From positions 68,462 to 132,461 of the forward strand of contig NZ_CALUCN010000007.1 in NCBI RefSeq assembly GCF_943914565.1: a DNA stretch of 64,000 bases, in the 5' to 3' direction. The notes under the pieces are model-generated. The model worked only from the letters and a program-made list of their open reading frames with translations, was not told the DNA's origin and made no database searches. This stretch comes from an uncultured Tessaracoccus sp. GTDB taxonomy: Bacteria > Actinomycetota > Actinomycetes > Propionibacteriales > Propionibacteriaceae. Positions 30,952 to 40,243 of this stretch are shown piece by piece. The stretch's first letter is position 1, and each line of letters begins with the position of its first letter. The position numbers and the translations under genes are program-made.

Positions 30952-32847
30952 ATGACGAGCGAGCTGCTGACCAGGACGTCCACGCTGCGGGACCTGTTGC
31001 AGCATCCGCTGGGGCGGGACCTCGTCGACAAGGTGCTGCTCTTCACCGGCGCTCCGCGGTGGCTGCCCGAGGTCCTCGGCCCGCTGCGGCTCGGTGTGCT
31101 CGACCGGGTCGCGCGCCCGATCACCGGGCCGGGGCTGGTCGACGAGCTCATCAGGCTGTGCAACCAGCTCCCCGACCGGCCGAGCGCCGAGGGGCCGCCC
31201 GAGCACCCGTGGTGGCGCGGCGCGGTGTTCTACCAGATCTACCCGCGCAGCTTCGCCGACGGCAACGGTGACGGCATCGGCGACGTCCGCGGGATCATCG
31301 ACCACCTCGACCACGTCGCGGACCTCGGCGTGGACTGCCTGTGGCTCTCCCCCATCTTCGACTCCCCCAACCGCGACATGGGCTACGACGTGCGCGACTA
31401 CCGGGCCGTCATGCGGGAGATGGGCACGCTCGCCGACGTCGACGAGCTCATCGCCCGCTGCCACGAGCGCGGGATGCGCATCATCCTCGACCTCGTCGTC
31501 AACCACACCAGCGCCGAGCACGCGTGGTTCCGCTCCGCGCTCGCCGACCCCGACGGCAAGGACGCCCGACGCTACTTCCTCGTCGAGGGCGACCCCGAGC
31601 GGCCGCCCACGAACTGGCGTTCCTTCTTCTCCGGGTCGGCCTGGCGGTGGTTGCCCGAGCAGCAGCGCTGGGCCCTGCACCTGTTCGACCGGGACCAGAT
31701 GGACCTCGACTGGGACAACCCCGTCGTGCGCCGCGACGTCGCCGACATCGTGCGCTGGTGGATGGATCGCGGCATCGACGGCTTCCGGCTGGACGTGATC
31801 AACTACGTCTCCAAGCCCTCGCCGCTGCGCGACGGACACCCGTTCGTGGGCCAGCTGCTGGAGTTCACCGGCATCGAGCAGTACCTCTACGGCCCGAAGC
31901 TCGACCAGCACCTCGCCGAACTGCGCCGCGACGGCTTCACCCGCAACGACGGCACCACCGGCGTGATGATCGGCGAGACCCCGGGCATCGGCATCCAGAC
32001 CGGCCGCATGCTGAGCGGCTGGGCGCGAGGCGAGCTCGACCTCGTGTTCAACTTCGACGTGCTCGACACCCCCGGCCACACCCGCTGGGACAACTACGCC
32101 TACGACCTCAACCACCTCGCCCGCTACTGGTGCCACGCCAACGCCGCGATCGGCGAGGGCGACTGGGTGGCGCTCTTCCTCGAGAACCACGACAATCCGC
32201 GGATCGTGAGCAAGGTCTGCCCCGAGGCAGCCGACAACCCCGACCTGCGGCGGCGGGTCGCCAAGCTGGTGGGGGCGATGCTGCTCACGATGCGTGGCAC
32301 CCCGTTCCTCTACCAGGGGCAGGAGCTGGGCCGCGTCAACGAAGCGTTCACCGGGCCCACGGACCTCCGCGACGTCGAGTCGCTCAACCGCCACGCCCAG
32401 CTGGTGGCCGGAGGCTGTTCCCCGCAGGACGCGTGGGCCCAGGTGCTCGCCGGCTCGCGCGACCACGCCCGCACGCCGATGCGCTGGACCGAGGACCAGG
32501 ACGACCGCGACGCGTGGCTGCCCGGGCACGAACGCACGCCGGGGTTCTCCGTGGCGGCGCAGCGGGCCGACGAGGACTCGGTCCTCCACTGGTACCGCCG
32601 GCTCATCCGCCTCCGACGCGAGCACACGGCGCTCGCCACGGGGCGGCTCGAGGTGCTGCACCACCGTCGGGACGTGTGCTGCTACGTCCGCCGCGACGAG
32701 CGCTCGGCCTGGCTCATCGAGCTGAACCTGGGCCGACGCCCCCGCCGACGCCCACGCCTGCACGTCGACGCGACGCCGGTGGTCGGCACGCGGGGTGCGC
32801 GAATGGCGCCGTGGTCGGTGACGATCAGCCGCGTCGACGCCGGCTGA
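30952..32847 (+). CDS. GH13 alpha-glucosidase (oligo-1,6-glucosidase/trehalose synthase-like)
   Basis: This 631-residue protein has the four GH13 regions: 'ILDLVVNHTS', 'GFRLDVINYV' (nucleophile Asp281), 'GVMIGETPG' (acid/base Glu342) and 'ENHDNPR' (Asp414). 'FYQIYPRSFADGNGDGIGD' marks the exo-alpha-glucosidase subfamilies. Before the barrel is an extra helical segment of about 85 residues ('TLRDLLQHPLGRDLVDKVLL'), not usual in this family. No signal peptide, so it is cytoplasmic. With the symporter upstream it would hydrolyse an imported alpha-glucoside. Confidence 0.92.
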   Translation: MTSELLTRTSTLRDLLQHPLGRDLVDKVLLFTGAPRWLPEVLGPLRLGVLDRVARPITGPGLVDELIRLCNQLPDRPSAEGPPEHPWWRGAVFYQIYPRSFADGNGDGIGDVRGIIDHLDHVADLGVDCLWLSPIFDSPNRDMGYDVRDYRAVMREMGTLADVDELIARCHERGMRIILDLVVNHTSAEHAWFRSALADPDGKDARRYFLVEGDPERPPTNWRSFFSGSAWRWLPEQQRWALHLFDRDQMDLDWDNPVVRRDVADIVRWWMDRGIDGFRLDVINYVSKPSPLRDGHPFVGQLLEFTGIEQYLYGPKLDQHLAELRRDGFTRNDGTTGVMIGETPGIGIQTGRMLSGWARGELDLVFNFDVLDTPGHTRWDNYAYDLNHLARYWCHANAAIGEGDWVALFLENHDNPRIVSKVCPEAADNPDLRRRVAKLVGAMLLTMRGTPFLYQGQELGRVNEAFTGPTDLRDVESLNRHAQLVAGGCSPQDAWAQVLAGSRDHARTPMRWTEDQDDRDAWLPGHERTPGFSVAAQRADEDSVLHWYRRLIRLRREHTALATGRLEVLHHRRDVCCYVRRDERSAWLIELNLGRRPRRRPRLHVDATPVVGTRGARMAPWSVTISRVDAG

Positions 32848-32850
32848 CGC

Positions 32851-33609
32851 TCACCCCAGCGCCGCCTGCCCCGCGACGAGGGCCAGGCACACGCCGACCT
32901 CGATGAGCCCGAGCGCCATCGGGCGCAGCCTCAGCGGCGGCACGACGACCGTCCGCACCAACACCACCGCGAGCACCGCCACCCACCACCAGCCGACGAG
33001 GCCCAGCCCCGAGCACACGACGGCACCGGCGAGGAGCAGCGCGTGCCAGGTGACCGAGGCGACGAGGTAGCCACGGACGCCGCGCTCGCGGATGTTCGTC
33101 TTCACGAACAGCACGGTGCCGAAGAAGTAGCCGAACACCAGCGCGGTCGACGCGACGACGTGCGGCAGGTCACCCGCCGGTCCCGCCAGGAGGTACCGCG
33201 CCACGGGCAGCATCAGCGCGGCGGCGGTCACGGTGAGCAGACCCCCGACGGTGGCCCGCTCCCGGCGCCGACTCGCCAGCCAGAGCGCCGGCACGACGAG
33301 CGGCACGAACGCCGGCACCCACAGCAGCGGACGCCAGCCGGTGAGCGCGAGCGTCGCGAGGCCGGCGGCAGTGGAGACGCACGCCCAGGTCGCGAGGGGT
33401 GGGACGAAGCGCGGCCGCCGTCGGGGCGCGGCCTTGAGCCAGCCCGAGGCGGCGTGAAACGTGCAGTAGCCCGTGAACCAGAACACGAACAGCGTGCCGT
33501 GTGCCCAGCCGACCGCGCCGTGCTCGGCCGCGAGCAGCAGGCCCAGCAGGTAGGGCACGACGACCATGGCCCAGGCGCCGTGCTGGTTGGGGACCCAGGT
33601 CCCTCTCAC
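32851..33609 (-). CDS. YwiC-like membrane protein
   Basis: A 252-residue protein with about eight hydrophobic segments, starting 'TWVPNQHGAWAMVVVPYLLG', the hallmark of the YwiC family. 'FGYFFGTVLFVKTNIRERG' is also conserved. The function is unknown. The GTG start overlaps the stop of the secreted-protein gene upstream (GTGA). It converges with the GH13 gene with a 3-nt gap. Confidence 0.88.
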   Translation of the reverse strand: MRGTWVPNQHGAWAMVVVPYLLGLLLAAEHGAVGWAHGTLFVFWFTGYCTFHAASGWLKAAPRRRPRFVPPLATWACVSTAAGLATLALTGWRPLLWVPAFVPLVVPALWLASRRRERATVGGLLTVTAAALMLPVARYLLAGPAGDLPHVVASTALVFGYFFGTVLFVKTNIRERGVRGYLVASVTWHALLLAGAVVCSGLGLVGWWWVAVLAVVLVRTVVVPPLRLRPMALGLIEVGVCLALVAGQAALG

Positions 33610-34073
33610 ACGCACACCTTCCGGTGCGCGCCGGGCAGGACGTACCAGTCGCCGGCGTTCGCGGGCGCGGACGGCCCGAACGACTGCAGCTGCGCCGCCC
33701 CGTGCACGACGAGGCACGAGCCCGCGGTCCCCGTCGCCCAGACCGCCGCGTGGTGCTGGAACGCCCCGCGGTCCTGGGCCGCCGCGCCGTCGCTGGTGAC
33801 GAGCATGGCCAGCATGGGCACCGGATCGGCCTCCATGCCGTCGCCCGCGACGGTGGTGACGCACGTCGTGCCACCCTGCGCGTCGGCCTGGTAGACGTCG
33901 ACGCGCACCTGCCCGAGCCCGGTGCGGGCGCCCACACCGTCGCGGTCCACGAGGGGGTGCGAGGCGACGAGGTCACCGTGGCAGTTCGCCGCGACGCCGG
34001 CCTCGGCGCGCGCCGGCGTCGCGGTGCCCGTCAGCACGAGCACCGCGGCGAGAACCATCGCACGCAGTCGCAC
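33606..34073 (-). CDS. Secreted hypothetical protein
   Basis: This 155-residue protein has a clear signal peptide ('MVLAAVLVLTGTATPARAEA', cleavage near residue 23). The mature part holds four cysteines ('NCHGDL', 'TTCVTT', 'SCLVVHG', 'KVCV'), which could form two disulfides. I do not recognise the family. It is translationally coupled to the YwiC gene. The GTG start is preceded by TAGGCT at 6 nt. Confidence 0.75.
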   Translation of the reverse strand: MRLRAMVLAAVLVLTGTATPARAEAGVAANCHGDLVASHPLVDRDGVGARTGLGQVRVDVYQADAQGGTTCVTTVAGDGMEADPVPMLAMLVTSDGAAAQDRGAFQHHAAVWATGTAGSCLVVHGAAQLQSFGPSAPANAGDWYVLPGAHRKVCV

Positions 34074-34079
34074 CCTGCC

Positions 34080-34085
34080 AGCCTA
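34080..34085 (-). promoter_or_regulatory. -10 box of the secreted-protein/YwiC pair, leaderless type
   Basis: TAGGCT on the minus strand, 6 nt before the GTG at 34073. Confidence 0.5.
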
Positions 34086-34125
34086 CTCGTCGACGTGGGC
34101 GCGGCCCGACTGCCCGGGCCCCGGC

Positions 34126-36864
34126 TCAGCAGCCGGTGGCCGGCAGCCCCGGACGCGCGCCGCCGGGCGTCGTGGGCGCGTCGCTCGGAGCCGGCCCCGT
34201 CGGCGCGGGCTCCGTCGGCGTCGGCTCGCCCGACGGCGGTTCCGCCGGGGCAGACCCGCTCGGCACAGGGCTCGGGGAGTCCGGCTCCGACGGCGTCACG
34301 CCCGGTACCGGTGTCGTCGGCTCCTCGCTGGGCGTCGGCGGGGTGGGCTCGTCGCTCGGAGCGGGCTCCGACGGCTCGTCCGCGCGCACGACGACCGACA
34401 GCGGCACCTCGAGCGTGCCACCGGGATGCGTGATCGTGAGCGTGCCGGTGTGGGTGCCCGCAGGCAGCGTCTCGTCGATCGCGAACCGGAACAGCTGGGC
34501 GGCGCTGCGGTCGTCGAACGTCTTGCCCGCACCCGGCAGGAAGTCGCGGGCGTTCGTCACGGTGACCTGGGCGGTCGTGCCCGCGGCGGCCGCGGCACGG
34601 ACGCGGACGCCGCGCACCGGCGCCGGGCCGGTGGTGAACGTCGCGGTCGCGCGCACATCGGCCAGGCGCACCTGCGGGATGCTCGCGACGGCGACCTCGC
34701 CCACCGGCTCGCCCTCGGCGACGGGCTCCGTGGCGATCGCGCGGGCCTCGGGCGTCCAGTCGCCGTCCTCGGGGAAGAAGTTGCGGCCCTGGACGGTGAG
34801 GAGGGTGCCGAGCGCTCCCACGCGGGTGCGGAACTCGTCGAACGAGCGTCCGGCCTGCGGTGTCCAGCCCACCTCGGCCGTGGCGGCGAGCCGCGGGAAG
34901 ACGAGGTACTCCGCCGCGGCCCAGGAGCGCAGGTGCTCGCCCCAGATGGGGGCCTCGACCCCGAGGACCCGCTCCTCCGGCACGCCGGCGCGCGCCGTCG
35001 GGTCCCACTGGTAGAACTGCCGCAGCGCACACGGCCCGCCGCAGGCCCAGTTGGGGCCGAGCACGTTGCCGGGGATCTGCGGCAGGTAGGCCGCAGACGC
35101 CGGGGACATCAGCACACGGCCGTCGTGATTGTTGACGTAGTCGGCCACACCGTCCATCGACGACCAGTGCTGGATGACCAGCCCGTCGGCCAGCGCACCC
35201 TTGGCGCTCGCGGCCGCCTCGTTCCAGACGATGCCGGTGGCGCCGAGGCGCTCGACGATGCCCGTCGCCCGGCGCATGAACGTCCGGTAGTTCTCCGGGT
35301 TGTCCGCGTTCATCTTGTGCGTCTCGTCACCACCCAGGTGGAAGAACCGCTCGCCGTGCACCGACGTCGGGTACTCCGCCAGGATCTGGCCGACGACGTG
35401 TTCGATGAACCGGTAGGTGATCTCGGCGTTGGCGTCGAGCGCCGACTCGCCCACGTCGGGCGTGGTCTGCGGCGGCACGGTGGCCTCACCGGGTTGCCGC
35501 TTCGGCAGCGTGCCGTCGGTGTTCATCTGCGGGATGGCGTGCAGGATCGCGTTGGTGTGCCCGGGCATGTCGATCTCGGGCACGACGGCGATGCCGCGGG
35601 CCTCGGCGTGGTCGAGGATCGCGCGGAACTGCTCCGCGGTGTAGAAGCCGGGCGTGCCCTGCTTGGCCGTCCACTTCGTCGGGGCCATCGCGGTGCCGCC
35701 GGAGACCGTCGTGAGCAGCGAGTAGTCGATCGGGTCGTCGGCCGCCTTGCCCTCGTTGGAGATCGCGAGCCGCCAGCCCTGGTCGTCGCTCAGGTGCAGG
35801 TGCAGCACGTTGAGCTTGAACTGCGCCATCTGGTCGAGGAGCTGCTCCACCTCGGCGACGGTGAAGAAGTTGCGCGACACGTCGAGCATGAACCCGCGCC
35901 ACGGGTAGCGCGGGGCGTCGCTGATGGTCACGCCCGGGACCACCCAGTCCTGCACGACGACCTCGGCGGCGTGCGACCACGGGCCGAGCAGCTGCAGCAA
36001 CGACTCGGCGCCGTGCCGCAGGCCGTCGACCGTTCCCGCCGTGACGGTGACCCCGTCCTCGCCCGAGGTGAGCGTGTAGCCCTCGGGCTCCCGCACCGTG
36101 TCCGCGTCGAGCACGAACCGGAGCCCGGCTCCCTCGGTGCGGATCGGCAGCGCGAGGCCGGTCGAGGCCCGCAGCGTCTCGGCGACGTGGGTCGCGACGG
36201 GGGCAGCCGCCCCGCTGGCGACCACGGCCGTGTCCTCGCCCAACGTGTAGTCGCCGTGCTCGCCGGCGGCCTGCGACGCGGGCCGGGGCGTGATCGCGGT
36301 GGTGAAGGGCGCCTCGACGTCGCCCACGACCGTGCCGCGCACCTCGAGCTCCCACACCGAGAGCGACCACTGCTGCGACTTGGCGAACGACTCGAGCTTG
36401 ACGTAGCGCACGGTCGGCGCGTCGTCGATCCGGTGGGTGCGCCACGCGCCCCGCTCGCCGACGGCCTTGGTGGCGAGCGGCTGCCACGCCACGCCGTCGA
36501 GCGAGCCGAGCAGCGAGTAGTCGGTGGAGAACGTGTTGCCCCAGCGCAGCCGGATCTCCGACGGCCGCACCTGCGCGGCGAGGTCGACCGTCGCCCACAC
36601 GTGGTCCGCCTGGTTTGCGGACCAGCGGCTGGCGTCCGTCGCGCGGTGCACCTCCGGCGGCGTCGCGTCTGCGGGGCCGGCGTCGCCGTCGACGAGTTGT
36701 TCGGGCCCCCACCAGTCGGTCTCCTGGCCGGACGCGGTCACGGACTTGCCGAGGGCGAGGTTGTCCTCGGCGTGGGCGTACGGGAACTGGGCCGGCGTGA
36801 GCCCCAGCAGCAGTGCCAGGGCGGTGAGCAGTCCGGCGGCGGTCCGTCGTGGACCTGAGCGCAT
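34126..36864 (-). CDS. Secreted beta-N-acetylhexosaminidase (GH20) with discoidin domain and terminal LPATG
   Basis: This 912-residue exoenzyme would release terminal GlcNAc/GalNAc. Order: signal peptide (1-32, ending 'PYAHA'), F5/8C discoidin-like domain (about 33-165), GH20b domain, GH20 barrel with catalytic Asp513-Glu514 in 'HLGGDETHKM', an Ig-like/NPCBM-associated domain ('VRVRAAAAAGTTAQVTVTNA'), then a Pro/Ser/Thr/Glu-rich linker. The protein ends 'PGLPATGC' with no hydrophobic anchor or basic tail. The ATG at 36864 follows GGAGGA; an ATG 18 nt upstream is in frame but lacks one. It is divergent from the metallophosphoesterase gene. Confidence 0.93.
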   Translation of the reverse strand: MRSGPRRTAAGLLTALALLLGLTPAQFPYAHAEDNLALGKSVTASGQETDWWGPEQLVDGDAGPADATPPEVHRATDASRWSANQADHVWATVDLAAQVRPSEIRLRWGNTFSTDYSLLGSLDGVAWQPLATKAVGERGAWRTHRIDDAPTVRYVKLESFAKSQQWSLSVWELEVRGTVVGDVEAPFTTAITPRPASQAAGEHGDYTLGEDTAVVASGAAAPVATHVAETLRASTGLALPIRTEGAGLRFVLDADTVREPEGYTLTSGEDGVTVTAGTVDGLRHGAESLLQLLGPWSHAAEVVVQDWVVPGVTISDAPRYPWRGFMLDVSRNFFTVAEVEQLLDQMAQFKLNVLHLHLSDDQGWRLAISNEGKAADDPIDYSLLTTVSGGTAMAPTKWTAKQGTPGFYTAEQFRAILDHAEARGIAVVPEIDMPGHTNAILHAIPQMNTDGTLPKRQPGEATVPPQTTPDVGESALDANAEITYRFIEHVVGQILAEYPTSVHGERFFHLGGDETHKMNADNPENYRTFMRRATGIVERLGATGIVWNEAAASAKGALADGLVIQHWSSMDGVADYVNNHDGRVLMSPASAAYLPQIPGNVLGPNWACGGPCALRQFYQWDPTARAGVPEERVLGVEAPIWGEHLRSWAAAEYLVFPRLAATAEVGWTPQAGRSFDEFRTRVGALGTLLTVQGRNFFPEDGDWTPEARAIATEPVAEGEPVGEVAVASIPQVRLADVRATATFTTGPAPVRGVRVRAAAAAGTTAQVTVTNARDFLPGAGKTFDDRSAAQLFRFAIDETLPAGTHTGTLTITHPGGTLEVPLSVVVRADEPSEPAPSDEPTPPTPSEEPTTPVPGVTPSEPDSPSPVPSGSAPAEPPSGEPTPTEPAPTGPAPSDAPTTPGGARPGLPATGC

Positions 36865-36967
36865 GATTCCTCCGTTGGTCATGGGTCGGTCCCCTAATTA
36901 TGCAGAACCCGAACGAACTCGCGTCGGCGGGGTCCACGAAGCAGACCCGGCCGCGCTCCACCCGTCG

Positions 36968-36973
36968 TAGGCT
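36968..36973 (+). promoter_or_regulatory. -10 box of the metallophosphoesterase gene, leaderless type
   Basis: TAGGCT, 7 nt before the ATG at 36981. It supports that start over the in-frame ATG at 36900. Confidence 0.5.
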
Positions 36974-36980
36974 GAGGCCC

Positions 36981-38534
36981 ATGGCGCCCCGCTTGCTGAC
37001 CGATCCGATGCTGCAGTGTCCGGGACCCGACTCGGTGCACGTCGTGTGGTTCACCGACGCGCCCGCCCCCGGCCGCGTCGTCGCCGGCGGCCACGTGGTG
37101 GAGGCCCGGGCCACCCGACTCACGCGCATGGCAGACGACTCCGGTGACGCCCTGGCCCCCGTCGAGGTGTGGCGGCACGAGGCGCTCGTCCGCGGGCTCG
37201 CCCCCGGGCAGCGCCTGCCGTACCACGTCGAGGTGGGCGGCGACGAGGCTCAACGCAGCGCGACGTTCCACCTCCGGCCCGCGCCCCGGGACACCCCGGT
37301 GCAGCTCATGCTCGCGAGCGACCACCAGCTGCACCCCAATGCGACGCGGGCGATGGAGCTCGCGCACCAGACGTTCGGGCCCGTCGACGGGATCGTGTTC
37401 GCCGGCGACCTCGCCAATGTGCCCGACCGCGCGGCCGACTGGTTCCACTCCCCCGGGGCGTTCTTCCGATCGCTGCAGGGCCGCGCCGACGCGACGGGAT
37501 CCGACCGCCGGGTGAGCCGCGGCGCCCCACTGTTGCAGGAGACCCCCTTGTGGCCGGCCATCGGCAACCACGAGGTGCAGGGACGCGTCGGTCCGGACCG
37601 GGGCCTCACGATGTCCGCCGTGCCGCGCCACGTCGCGGCGGCCCACTGCCCCGGGTGCCTCGTCGGGCCGGAGCGCGAGCGGTGGATCGAGGACCACTCG
37701 TGGTCCGTGCGCACGGTCGAGGAGCTCTTCCGCCTGCCGACGAACCCGTCGGGGCACTCCCGGTGGTACGCCACCACGATCGGCGACGTGAGGCTCGTCA
37801 CGCTGTTCCACACCAGGCAGTGGCGCCCCGCCGACGCCGATGCGAACCCGTCGCGTCGCACCCGTCCGAGCCGCTTCCAGGAGAGCAAGCGGCACCTCGA
37901 CGAGCCGCTCGAGCAGGGGCACGGCTGCCACGTGTTCCAGGACCTCGACCCCGACGGCGACCAGTTCCGCTGGCTGCGCGACGAGCTCGCCTCGGCCGAA
38001 CGGGCCGCGTGCCGGTACACGATCGTCCAGCTGCACGAGGGCGCACACGGCTGGGGTGGCAACGTCGAACCGCCGTTTGGCACCCCGGAGCGCATCGAGG
38101 AACGCGACGAAGCCGGGCAGCTCGTCGGGATCCGCTACGAGTACGACCGCGCACGCAACCACCTCGCCCGCACGGTGATGCCGCTGCTCGAGGACGCCGG
38201 GGTGCAGCTCGTGTACTCGGGCCACTCGCACGTCTGGAACCGCTTCGCCCACGGCGGCACCCAATACCTCGAGGCGTCGAACACGGGCCGCTCGCACGGC
38301 ATCCACGACGCCGCGAACCCGCGCCCGGTGCCGCCGCCCCCGTGGCGCAGCGAGTGCTACACCGCCGTCGGGAATCCCTACGGAGTCGCGCCGGCCGCGC
38401 CACCGTTCGGGCACTCCGACGTGATGACCTTCACCCGGTTCGACTCCGCCTCGGGGCGGCTGGAGAGCTGGCGGGCGCGCGTCGACGGTGCGCCGGAGTG
38501 CTTCGACGTGGTGACGCTCACCCCGCACGGATGA
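36981..38534 (+). CDS. Calcineurin-like metallophosphoesterase with N-terminal fibronectin-like domain
   Basis: A 517-residue protein of the purple-acid-phosphatase-like group. An N-terminal beta-sandwich (about 10-100, 'HEALVRGLAPGQRLPYHVEV') precedes the phosphoesterase domain. Metal ligands are seen in 'ASDHQLHPN', 'VFAGDLANV', 'PAIGNHEVQG', 'VQLHEGAHGW' and 'YSGHSHVWNR' (GHxH). No signal peptide is apparent from this start, so it may be cytoplasmic or exported another way. The substrate is unknown. It is convergent with the ABC-F gene. Confidence 0.85.
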   Translation: MAPRLLTDPMLQCPGPDSVHVVWFTDAPAPGRVVAGGHVVEARATRLTRMADDSGDALAPVEVWRHEALVRGLAPGQRLPYHVEVGGDEAQRSATFHLRPAPRDTPVQLMLASDHQLHPNATRAMELAHQTFGPVDGIVFAGDLANVPDRAADWFHSPGAFFRSLQGRADATGSDRRVSRGAPLLQETPLWPAIGNHEVQGRVGPDRGLTMSAVPRHVAAAHCPGCLVGPERERWIEDHSWSVRTVEELFRLPTNPSGHSRWYATTIGDVRLVTLFHTRQWRPADADANPSRRTRPSRFQESKRHLDEPLEQGHGCHVFQDLDPDGDQFRWLRDELASAERAACRYTIVQLHEGAHGWGGNVEPPFGTPERIEERDEAGQLVGIRYEYDRARNHLARTVMPLLEDAGVQLVYSGHSHVWNRFAHGGTQYLEASNTGRSHGIHDAANPRPVPPPPWRSECYTAVGNPYGVAPAAPPFGHSDVMTFTRFDSASGRLESWRARVDGAPECFDVVTLTPHG

Positions 38535-38552
38535 CGGAGCGGTCGGGTCCAC

Positions 38553-40151
38553 TCAGGCGAGCTGCACGAGCTCCGCGTAGTCGTCGTTCCACAGGTCCTC
38601 GACCCCGTCGGGCAGCAGCAGCACCCGGTCCGGTTCCAGGGCCTCGACCGCGCCCGGGTCGTGCGTGACGAGGATCACGGCGCCGGTGTAGGTGCGGATC
38701 GCGTTCAGCACCTCCGCGCGCGAGGCCGGGTCGAGGTTGTTCGTCGGCTCGTCGAGGAGGAGGACGTTGGCGGCGGAGACGACGAGCATCGCCAGGGCGA
38801 GCCGTGTCTTCTCCCCACCGGAGAGCACCTTGGCGGGCTTGTCGACGTCGTCGCCGGAGAACAGGAAGGAGCCCAGCACGTTGCGCACGCCGGTGTCGTC
38901 GAGGTCCGGGGACGCCGACCGCATGTTCTCCAGCACGGTGCGGTCCACGTCGAGCGTCTCGTGCTCCTGCGCGTAGTAGCCGAGCTTCGCGCCGTGGCCG
39001 GTGACGACCCGGCCACTCGTCGGCTCCTCGATGCCGGCGAGCAGGCGCAGCATCGTCGTCTTGCCGGCGCCGTTCAGGCCCAGGATGCACACCTTCGAGC
39101 CGCGGTCGATCGCGAGGTCGACGGCGGTGAACACCTCGAGCGAGCCGTAGGACTTGCTGAGCGACTCCCCCACCAGCGGTGTCCTGCCCGAGGGCTGCGG
39201 GTCCGGGAAGCGGATGTGCGCCACCTTGTCCTGCTGGCGCTCCCCCTCGACCCCGGCCAGGAGCCGTTCGGCGCGTCGGGCCATGTTCTGCGCCGCGACG
39301 GCCTTGGTGGCCTTGGCGCGCATCTTGTCGGCCTGCGCGAGCAGCTGGCCGGCCTTGCGCTCGGCGTTGGCCCGCTCACGGCGGCGACGCTTCTCGTCGG
39401 TCTCACGCTGGGTGAGGTAGCGTCGCCAGTCCATCGAGTAGATGTCGAGGACCGAGCGGTTGGCATCCAGGTGGAACACCTTGTTGACGACGGCGCCGAG
39501 CAGGTCGACGTCGTGGCTGATCATCAGCACGCCGCCCTGGTACGACTGGAGGAACCCGCGCAGCCAGTGGATCGAGTCGGCGTCGAGGTGGTTCGTGGGC
39601 TCGTCCAGCAGGAGCGTGTCGGCGTTGGCGAACAGGATGCGCGCGAGCTCGACCCGACGTCGCTGCCCGCCCGAGAGCGTCTTGATCGGTTGGGAGAGCA
39701 CCCGGTCGGGCAGGCCCAGGTTGGCGGCGATCCTCGCGGCCTCGCTCTCGGCCGCGTAGCCACCGCCCGCGACGAAGGCCTGCTCCGCGCGGGCGTACCG
39801 CGCCATCGCGTCCTCGCGTTCGGCGGGCGTGCCGTTGGCCATCTGCTCCTCGGCCTCCTGCATGCGACGCGCGGCGTGGTCGAGCCCGCGCGCACCGAGC
39901 ACGCGGTCGAGGGCGAGCTGTTCGGAGTCGCCCGAACGGGGATCCTGCGGGAGGTAGCCGAGGGTGCCGGATCGGACCACCTTCCCCGCGGCGGGGAGAC
40001 CCTCCCCCGCGAGGATGCGGGTGAGGGTGGTCTTTCCGGCGCCGTTGCGCCCGACGAGTCCCACCTTGTCCCCCGCGGCGAGTTGGAAGGTCACCGGTTC
40101 GAGCAGGAGCCTCGCCCCTGCCCGCACCTCCACGTCACGCACCTGCAACAC
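38553..40151 (-). CDS. ABC-F family ATPase (ribosome-associated type)
   Basis: This 532-residue protein has two ABC domains without membrane segments. Walker A motifs are 'GRNGAGKTT' and 'GLNGAGKTT', signatures 'LSGGQRRRVEL' and 'LSGGEKTRLAL', Walker B 'LLLDEPTNHLD' and 'LLLDEPTNNLD'. The linker (about 240-300) is highly basic ('KRRRRERANAERKAGQLL'), as in ribosome-binding ABC-F proteins. It probably acts on stalled ribosomes; antibiotic protection cannot be inferred. GTG start with TAGAGT 8 nt upstream. Confidence 0.93.
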   Translation of the reverse strand: MLQVRDVEVRAGARLLLEPVTFQLAAGDKVGLVGRNGAGKTTLTRILAGEGLPAAGKVVRSGTLGYLPQDPRSGDSEQLALDRVLGARGLDHAARRMQEAEEQMANGTPAEREDAMARYARAEQAFVAGGGYAAESEAARIAANLGLPDRVLSQPIKTLSGGQRRRVELARILFANADTLLLDEPTNHLDADSIHWLRGFLQSYQGGVLMISHDVDLLGAVVNKVFHLDANRSVLDIYSMDWRRYLTQRETDEKRRRRERANAERKAGQLLAQADKMRAKATKAVAAQNMARRAERLLAGVEGERQQDKVAHIRFPDPQPSGRTPLVGESLSKSYGSLEVFTAVDLAIDRGSKVCILGLNGAGKTTMLRLLAGIEEPTSGRVVTGHGAKLGYYAQEHETLDVDRTVLENMRSASPDLDDTGVRNVLGSFLFSGDDVDKPAKVLSGGEKTRLALAMLVVSAANVLLLDEPTNNLDPASRAEVLNAIRTYTGAVILVTHDPGAVEALEPDRVLLLPDGVEDLWNDDYAELVQLA

Positions 40152-40159
40152 GAGTGGTC

Positions 40160-40165
40160 ACTCTA
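40160..40165 (-). promoter_or_regulatory. -10 box of the ABC-F gene, leaderless type
   Basis: TAGAGT on the minus strand, 8 nt before the GTG at 40151; no ribosome-binding site in between. Confidence 0.45.
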
Positions 40166-40186
40166 CGCCACCGGGCCGGAAACGCA

Positions 40187-40224
40187 CCGGACCCGGCGCT
40201 CGCGGGTGCGAACGTCGGGTCCGG
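40187..40224 (-). terminator. Hairpin downstream of the LPSTG surface-protein gene
   Basis: A 12-bp inverted repeat with one G-T mismatch (CCGGACCCGGCG / CGTCGGGTCCGG) and a 14-nt loop lies 19 nt beyond the stop at 40244. It separates this gene from the ABC-F promoter downstream. Confidence 0.5.
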
Positions 40225-40243
40225 TTGGGTTGGTGTCAGGTGC

